Assembly (NCBI GenBank): GCA_947179485.1
Contig: OX359247.1
Span: 57,013,131 to 57,077,130 of the forward strand
DNA: 64,000 bases
Direction of reading: 5' to 3'
Source of the DNA: Allacma fusca
Taxonomy: Eukaryota > Arthropoda > Collembola > Symphypleona > Sminthuridae
Of the stretch, positions 58,870 to 64,000 are shown piece by piece. Under the pieces are notes generated by a model. The model was not told the DNA's origin and made no database searches. It was given only the letters and a program-made list of their open reading frames with translations. Within the stretch, counting starts at the first letter, position 1. Every line of letters begins with the position of its first letter. The translations under genes were made by a program, and so were the position numbers.

Positions 58870-59980
58870 CTAATATTTTTGTCTTTCTGTAAGAGGCTTT
58901 TGAGTTTGAACTCCAGGTGGTTTGTCCTTTCGGAGTTCTTTCCCAGCCTTTGAAACAGATTTGGCTGTCTCAATTTTTTCCTTAAAATCGGAACCATAGA
59001 GCAGCGTATCAACAGGATTTTGATCAGCAATACCCTTCATCATGAAGTTTAGCGTAGGTGTGATGTGTGCCCGTCGAGCTATGGACAATCGGAACTGCAG
59101 GTTCAGACGACCAGCATCATTCATAGCTTTCACAGCATGAAGCTTTGCCTTAGCACTATCCTCATCCTGAGCCTTTACTTTTAGCGTGTGTGTTAATGCT
59201 CTTCCTAGAGCTGACACCCCGGCAGCAAGCTGCTGTGGGTGGGAAACCATGTACCCCTCTTTACGGAGCAGTTTCGTGTTCCTGGTTATGCTAGATAGCA
59301 CTTCCGGGTTAAGAAGTGGTGGAGCTAAATTGAGGCAATTTTGTGGCACTGTATATGACTCCGTTAGTTTCTGGCATCTCTCCGTCTGAAGACCTGATTT
59401 GAGAATAGACTCCAATCCATTCCAGACTGGAACCAGAGGTTCTGGGATGTTTTCACCGAGTTTGTCCTCTGGTTTTTCAGCAGTGCCCAGTATTGATATC
59501 ATATCCGGATCTACGGGAGCATGAATATCGATTTCCGTCACCGAAGGTGAACGGATAGAATCTCGAGGATGCGAACACGACTTGGATTTACTTCGCCTGC
59601 CTTTTTCCCTAACTTCTGCCCGTTGTTGGAGACCGTGAGCAACTAAGTGAAAACGAACGCGTCATGCTTCGTCTACCTGAGAACGATAGTCGTCGAGTCC
59701 GTGACCTTCCCCGAGATTCCTCCTTGGAATAATGCGATTCGGAACGGAGGGAGCTGTCTCGATTCGTGCTATGCCTTTGAGACCCTCCAACCTTTCCCGG
59801 CTTCGAGCCTCTCGGGCTGCGATAGCGGTGATGAGATCTTGACCTCTTTTGCTTTTTTATTTTCCTCTCCAGCATCTTCACCTTTCGCTTCAAGTGACTC
59901 ATTGGATCATCTTCTGATGAGCTGGAGGATGATCGAGGTCGTTTTTCCTTACCTTTGCCCATTGTCTGAGTATAACACAA
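58870..59980 (-). pseudogene. DIRS-type Gag-like protein (ORF1), frameshifted
   Basis: The N-terminal segment (59980 to about 59610) starts MGKGKEKRPRSSSSSSEDD, followed by a basic coiled-coil-like part (LKRKVKMLERKIKKQK) and an Arg/Ser-rich tail. A frameshift near 59610-59640 leads into the second segment (59541-58870) with EPLVPVWNGLESILKSGL, a SYTVPQNCLNLAPPLLNPEV block and a helical region (QQLAAGVSALGRALTHTL). This two-part layout and the NCxxLxxPxLNxE block are typical of ORF1 of DIRS/PAT/Ngaro retrotransposons, thought to be the capsid-like protein. The end runs directly towards the YR part, showing the internal deletion. Confidence 0.7.
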
Positions 59981-60633
59981 TCTCGGTAAAATCAGAAAGT
60001 CAAAATTTTATCCTTGTATAAGCCGTTACACAAAGCTGTTGACACGAGGCACAACAAAAATGGAATGATGAAGATGTAGCCGTTGGGTGTATATGAGCAT
60101 TGTAAAAAGCTTTAAAAAGTTGTGGCGCAAGCCCACAGATGGATACTACATTGTGTCATATAGAGGACGAGTCGCGAAATATAATCAATATTCACCATAC
60201 GTTATCTAGCACGAATGCTAAAACCAAACTCACTGCAAAAGTGATTGGGAAGATTGTTTTCCGCCGTGAAAATTTTCAAGCTAATTTTAAAGACTCCGGA
60301 GAGGTTTTTCTTTGAAATTACAGAGTGCAAAACTCTTGTGCGATTTTTGTTTTCAAAGAGAAGAAAAATATCAAGTTTCATTTTACGAAAATTGTTGACG
60401 TACAACATTGAAGATTAAAAGTGATAAACTTATAGACAGTTCCAGAATCACTTTTCCCCGGTACAAAATAGTGCAAAACTATTTTACCCACAACTACGAA
60501 TCCCGACGTTTGATTAAGTTGAAACTTTCTGTGACTACAGAAGAAAGTGTGTACTACAAGTTTAAGTGCATAGAGAGTGACCAAAAATTCCGCAAACGAA
60601 TTTATACCCAAGAAGATTATAGTTGACACGCAA

Positions 60634-60915
60634 AATGTCCACTACCACCAACAATCACTCGGAGATTCGAAACTGCCTCTTTTACAAAGCTGAATGGGGA
60701 TAATTACCTGATCCGGAAGACAAGGCGGATGAGTGTATTTACTGCACACAAGATTATGGATGTCGTGGATGGATCTTTGACCAAACCATCTACATCTGGA
60801 GACAGCCGTGACAAGTGGGACCAAGCCAACTCGAAGGCTTTAACAAGTACGTATCTTTCTATGCATGATGATGAGGAGGTAGATAGAGTTTCGGGGTACA
60901 AAACCTCAAATGAAG
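60634..60915 (+). pseudogene. copia-type Gag N-terminal fragment (locus 2)
   Basis: ATG at 60634 (MSTTTNNHS). A frame change near 60660-60680 leads to SFTKLNGDNYLIRKTRR, then MDVVDG and SGDSRDKWDQANSKALT, SMHDDEEVDRVSGYKTS. These are the ordered landmarks of the UBN2/Gag domain of Ty1/copia retrotransposons; the otherwise conserved Trp after NY is changed. The frame joins directly to envelope-like sequence near 60915, so about 4 kb of pol is missing. Confidence 0.8.
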
Positions 60916-62293
60916 TTTTGAAACCTATGATAAATTATTCACAAGGAACATTGAAAGAATTTGTCCCAGTGAGAAAACTCTCCACAAAAGAGAGAAGAGA
61001 TCAATATTTATTGCAGGGTTCATAATTGTAGCAGTTTTAGCGAGCGCAGGCCTTGGTATAGGAACCTTTGCCCTGACCAAAACTTACCGATTGGAGACCC
61101 GTCAATCAGAGCTATTGGCAGCTCTAGATGAATTAGAACGAGATGTCTTTGCAGCTAACAAAAGGATGAAGACATTCCAAATGGAGATACGCAAAGTAAC
61201 CTCCCTATTTGAAACATTGGAAGCAGATCTGATGTCATTCAAGCAAAAGGTAATTGAGTCACAATATGTAATCTCATACCTCACAGGACGACTATTAGAG
61301 GGCAAAACAATTTTACAACTTACGGAGAAAACCTGGCGAAAAAAGGAATTGTCCACTGAGTTGGTCAATTACCTCAACATATCTTTACCGTGTGGAGAGT
61401 ACTGCCCTGCAGAATATGGAACATTCCAAAGTTGTGTAATGGACGAGAACAAAAAGGCTATAACATTGGACGTTACCATTCCAATCGTCAACAGGAGCCT
61501 TATCAGAGTTCAAGCAGATGCCTTGGATATTATGACGAAAAGAAATAATGTAACTTGCAGATTAAAATACGCCAGTCTCATTTTGGCGACCATCTCAGCA
61601 GAGGAAGATTGTGTCTATAATGCCAAATTCCAGGAGGAACCTAGACAATTGTCACTAGACATGTCATTGAATTGTACGAACAGTTCCATATTTGAAGATG
61701 GAACGCACTACAAAACTGAGAGATGCAAAATCTCCAGAGAAGCAGATGAAAAGGAGTTTATACAAATTAAACTCTTCAACAACCTATATTATATATACTG
61801 TCCTGGAAGTAGTTATGTAATTGGAAGGAGAAGTATTTTGTATCCACTCCATGTGTTCACACTGCTCCTATCGGCTACGTTCACTTGGAATGGCGTAGAA
61901 TACAAAGAATGTATTCTGAAGGTCATTTACCGAGAAAAAGAAGATCCGCTGTTAAATGAGCAAATCAATTATCATCTGAACCCAAACATCAACTGGACGA
62001 ATCTCTCAACCGAGATTAATAAGGATTGGAAGAAGAGCGAGCTAGAAATTGAAAGAGAAGTGCAAAACCTGTCTGTATTTCAGTATTCAAACAGCTCATG
62101 GACTACAACAGAAGTTGGACTAACTATAAGTGCATCCATATGTGGAATCATTGCACTTTTGATTGCAACATGAAAATGCATCAAGAAGTTCAAGTCACAG
62201 AGACAAGGACGAAATGCAGCAGCAGATGATGGAGAAAAGAAGGAAGAAGCAATTCCTCTTCAAGACATCGTTGAAAATAGTTTTTACAACTGA
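60916..62293 (+). pseudogene. envelope-like membrane glycoprotein gene (locus 2)
   Basis: A short lead-in contains a basic REKR site followed by a hydrophobic alanine/glycine-rich stretch (about 61000-61075), as in furin-cleaved class I fusion proteins. A long open frame then runs to a TGA at 62171-62173. It has a heptad-rich helical region (61095-61270), a CGEYCPAEYG cysteine block (about 61390), several N-x-S/T sequons, a YYIYCPGS block (about 61790), a second helical stretch before the membrane, and a transmembrane segment (62110-62170). After the TGA the same frame continues with a basic, then acidic, cytoplasmic tail to TGA... TAA-type end near 62293. The surface-subunit part upstream of the cleavage site is almost entirely deleted. 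The same layout occurs at 43151-44745. The parent viral family is not recognised. Confidence 0.72.
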
Positions 62294-62850
62294 AAGATGC
62301 GTAATAATAGGATTATTATATTAGAAAATTGATTAAGTAAGATGTTCAAATTATTTAGGTAAAACATTAGGAAATAGGATTGACTAATTGTAAGTATGAT
62401 TTGTATCATTATAGAATTTATCATGTATGAATGTCATGAAGTAAAAAGAGGAACTGAATGTGCCAACTAAGGGATAACACACTCACAGCAGAGTTTCAAG
62501 AGAAGGAAACTTGACCGCGAGGATGCAACGCATTGGACTATGCTGACACAACACATTGATAGTTTTATGATGGTAATAAAACTCTCGGGACTGAAGACCA
62601 ACTCAAGACTCAAGACCAGCTCAAGTTTATAGTTTTAAGAGCCTATAAGATTTGTGACACAGTATTTCCCAGATAAAACTTCCTCTTGTCATTTGTACTT
62701 TATTTAGATCCTAAATTCAATTTGATGTAAACTTGGGCTACTTAATTTGTATTTAAAATCCGTGACTTTCGCAGAATAAACACAGACGATCGATTATTTT
62801 ATTCAGAAGAATATAGAGATTATTGCATATAATCAATATTCACAATAGAT

Positions 62851-63440
62851 GTGAAAGCACTTGAGTGTTTTAAGTTAAAACTAACTCGTGTAATTAACCA
62901 TAAAAATGCAGGGTACCTTTGAGGAAAGAAGTTACTAACTAGAACTTTTAGAAAGATGTTACAAAATCATTATATGTACAAGTATGATGGTCAGATTTCG
63001 ATGGTTTTGTGTAGAATTATGTCAAACTACTGATAAAAATCAACCAATGGAAAACCATGTGATTCGAAAGAGCTCAGTTGTCGAACTTACCCGTGAACAG
63101 ATGTTTAACCAAATTTTTAGAAGTTTTTAGCAAATTCCGTAACAACTAACGATAATGGTAAGACGCAAACGTTTTAGCGTTGCGACTTACTTTTCCTAAT
63201 AAATTAAAGCGCTGAATGACGGTTTGAAAAGTCGCACACAGGATGCAACGCATTAACTATTTCCAGTTCGCAATTTGTGTTTCACCCACCAGAACACATA
63301 TGGATATGTTAATTAGCACAGGGAACCAGGTAGAAGGGCCTTCCATGTGGTCAAATTTAGGTGAAAGACCTGGAAGGTAAAAAATCTGTAAAATTTTGGT
63401 GGAATGTCAAAAGAAAGGTCAAGTAGAAGGTAGCAATCCT
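62851..63440. other. non-coding right part of the composite insertion
   Basis: No gene is seen. AGGATGCAACGCATT occurs here at 63240 and also at 62520 inside the LTR-like region, which may mark another small repeat. From about 63320 GGTAGAAGG / GGTGGAAGG words lead into the right terminus of the 55687-63488 element. Confidence 0.4.
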
Positions 63441-63568
63441 GGTGGAAGGTGGATTGTAATTTTGTGGCCGGGAAAGTAGAACTCAGACGGAAGTGTTGAA
63501 TACATTGTGAAAAATTATGGCAGGAGTTCGTTACGAGCAAGATGACCCACGACTTTGGTCCGTTTTCA

Positions 63569-64000
63569 ATAATAATAATAATAATAATAATTTATTCTTG
63601 GTCGATTCAAAATGGCCTCAGCCTTTACAACCATTCATACAATACTTCAAAAGTTAGAAAGTTCACGACTTGAGTAAACTCGAGGTTATATTCATATTAA
63701 ATAATCTGTCAAAATTAGCATACATTGATATAAACATTCGTCACCATAGTAATTACAAAAACGCATTCAATTTGTAGTAAGTTTGTATTTTATGTGCAGT
63801 CACACTCGTTGAGGAAGTTTTTAACTTTACGTACACCACACCAGAAGTAGTAAATATTCATATATTGTTCATAACTTAATTTTTGATGGAACAGGAGGGT
63901 AATGTAGTCTTTTCTATTCGTTGCTTCTTGTACCATTTCAGGGAGTAGCTGTTTTCTATATACTTTGTACAACGGGCATTCCACCATCACATGATAGATA
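63569..64000 (-). pseudogene. non-LTR retrotransposon 3' end inserted in P450 copy D exon 4
   Basis: The P450 exon runs to CCGTTTTCAATAA and then becomes (AAT)n at 63570-63592, the simple-repeat tail of a non-LTR element lying on the minus strand. The minus-strand frame 63990-63790 has the cysteine-containing tail ECPLYKVYRKQLLPEM followed by a helical stretch with FLNECDC, characteristic of the region after RT in Jockey/I-group proteins. The coding part continues past the window end. It is a different family from the fragment at 1-330. Confidence 0.72.

Larger units (their letters stand above)
58040..60187 (-). mobile_element. DIRS-like tyrosine-recombinase retrotransposon, internally deleted
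   Basis: Read on the minus strand from about 60187: terminal repeat, Gag-like ORF (59980-58870), YR-like ORF (58800-58453), an internal complementary region and the opposite terminal repeat. 58045-58135 is the reverse complement of 60064-60158, and 58287-58327 is the reverse complement of the outermost 60147-60187. The two matches overlap by a short ACACAATGTAG block. This split arrangement (inverted terminal repeats plus an internal region complementary to the ends) is that of DIRS1-type elements. RT, RNase H and methyltransferase are missing. The element abuts the end of a copia LTR with no visible target duplication, as expected for tyrosine-recombinase integration. Confidence 0.75.
60188..62850 (+). 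mobile_element. copia-type LTR element with envelope-like gene (locus 2), pol deleted
   Basis: Order on the plus strand: the last few bases of a 5' LTR (ATATAATCAATATTCACC, about 60180-60198), leader, Gag start (60634), an envelope-like gene (about 60920-62293) and a 3' LTR-like region (about 62300-62850) with AATAAA at 62775-62780 and ending ATATAATCAATATTCACA. The two ATATAATCAATATTCAC matches (about 60182 and 62830) would be the two LTR 3' ends; the rest of the 5' LTR is lost at the junction with the DIRS-like element. Protease, integrase, RT and RNase H are absent. Confidence 0.65.
55687..63488. mobile_element. 7.8-kb composite TIR insertion in exon 4 of copy D
   Basis: Outer ends CTGAGTTCTACTTTCCCGGC (from 55689) and GCCGGGAAAGTAGAACTCAG (to 63486) are perfect inverted repeats, continued inward to GTAAT. 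They are flanked by the perfect 8-bp duplication GGAAGTGT (55679-55686, 63489-63496). The target in copy B is ATGGCAGTGTTG. The DNA directly owned by this family seems small (compare 1638-1826). Most of the 7.8 kb comes from later insertions: hAT 55738-58024, a DIRS-like element about 58040-60187 and a copia-type element about 60188-62850. The superfamily is not fixed; 8-bp duplications occur in hAT and P elements. Confidence 0.8.
49245..63570 (+). pseudogene. cytochrome P450 copy D, broken and interrupted
   Basis: Exon 1 49245-49338 and exon 2 50544-50664 are full length, but exon 2 has lost the conserved hinge (LLICIM where B has PLIGNM). Exon 3 (53473-53580) is 2 nt short (GCTGGGAATTGATG), a frameshift. 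Exon 4 starts at 53832 and is cut after GTGGGTTG by the element 53865-55525. It resumes at 55529 with a further 1-nt loss near 55625 and a TAG (GAAGTAGGTGGG), and is cut again at 55686 by the 7.8-kb insertion. It finally continues at 63497-63570 up to a non-LTR insertion. Exons 5-7 would lie beyond the window. Dead by several independent lesions; intron 2 also holds a hAT element (50888-53163). Confidence 0.88.

Noticed and set aside
59647-60021. 124-residue plus-strand Ser-rich frame
   Set aside because: Antisense of the Arg/Ser-rich DIRS Gag; the minus strand shows the real protein signature.
62300-62850. Treating the region after env2 as an intact 3' LTR of defined length
   Set aside because: Only about 17 bp at its end can be matched to the remnant of the 5' LTR, so the left border cannot be set.

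Overview
The window looks like nuclear DNA of an arthropod (a springtail or another non-model arthropod is my guess, not something the sequence proves). It is AT-rich. Its genes are split by short GT-AG introns. The clearest host gene is a CYP2-clan cytochrome P450, and the rest is a dense mosaic of arthropod-type transposons. There is no bacterial or phage gene organisation.

Layout. 1-760: relics of a non-LTR retrotransposon and a Helitron. 760-8340: mostly anonymous, with a few small inverted-repeat elements. 8486-16693: P450 copy A, seven exons, intact by inspection (492 codons before the stop), with large hAT elements in introns 1 and 5. 16700-20894: duplicated 5' flank. 20895-29016: P450 copy B, again seven exons, identical exon lengths and intact. 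30029-32782: a secreted serine-carboxypeptidase-like gene on the minus strand whose catalytic Ser and His are replaced. 34613-34812: exactly 200 N. The sequence then turns round: 34815-39454 is the reverse complement of 28968-33607 (mirror rule: coordinates sum to 68422), giving a second carboxypeptidase-like gene on the plus strand (35640-38393), followed by a diverged, broken P450 copy C on the minus strand (39406-40654). 40665-44745: relics of a Ty1/copia-type retrotransposon with a neighbouring class-I-fusion-like envelope gene. 44746-49244: a second version of the P450 5' flank, with an R2-like retrotransposon in it. 49245-63570: P450 copy D, broken by frameshifts and by nested insertions in exon 4. 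The largest insertion is 7.8 kb and carries hAT, DIRS-like and copia+envelope elements inside it. 63571-64000: another non-LTR retrotransposon.

Two themes stand out. First, a P450/carboxypeptidase segment has been duplicated in tandem and in inverted orientation, leaving two intact P450s and two decaying ones. Second, the transposons include at least eleven hAT-type insertions whose perfect 8-bp target duplications can be read directly. Most have subterminal regions built from a short family-specific word repeated many times (GTACAGG, GGGACGGG, GGTCTGG, CAAGTCAAG, GATTCCGA, CCTATCCTA). The most unusual content is the association, at two independent loci, of a copia-type Gag with an envelope-like glycoprotein gene.
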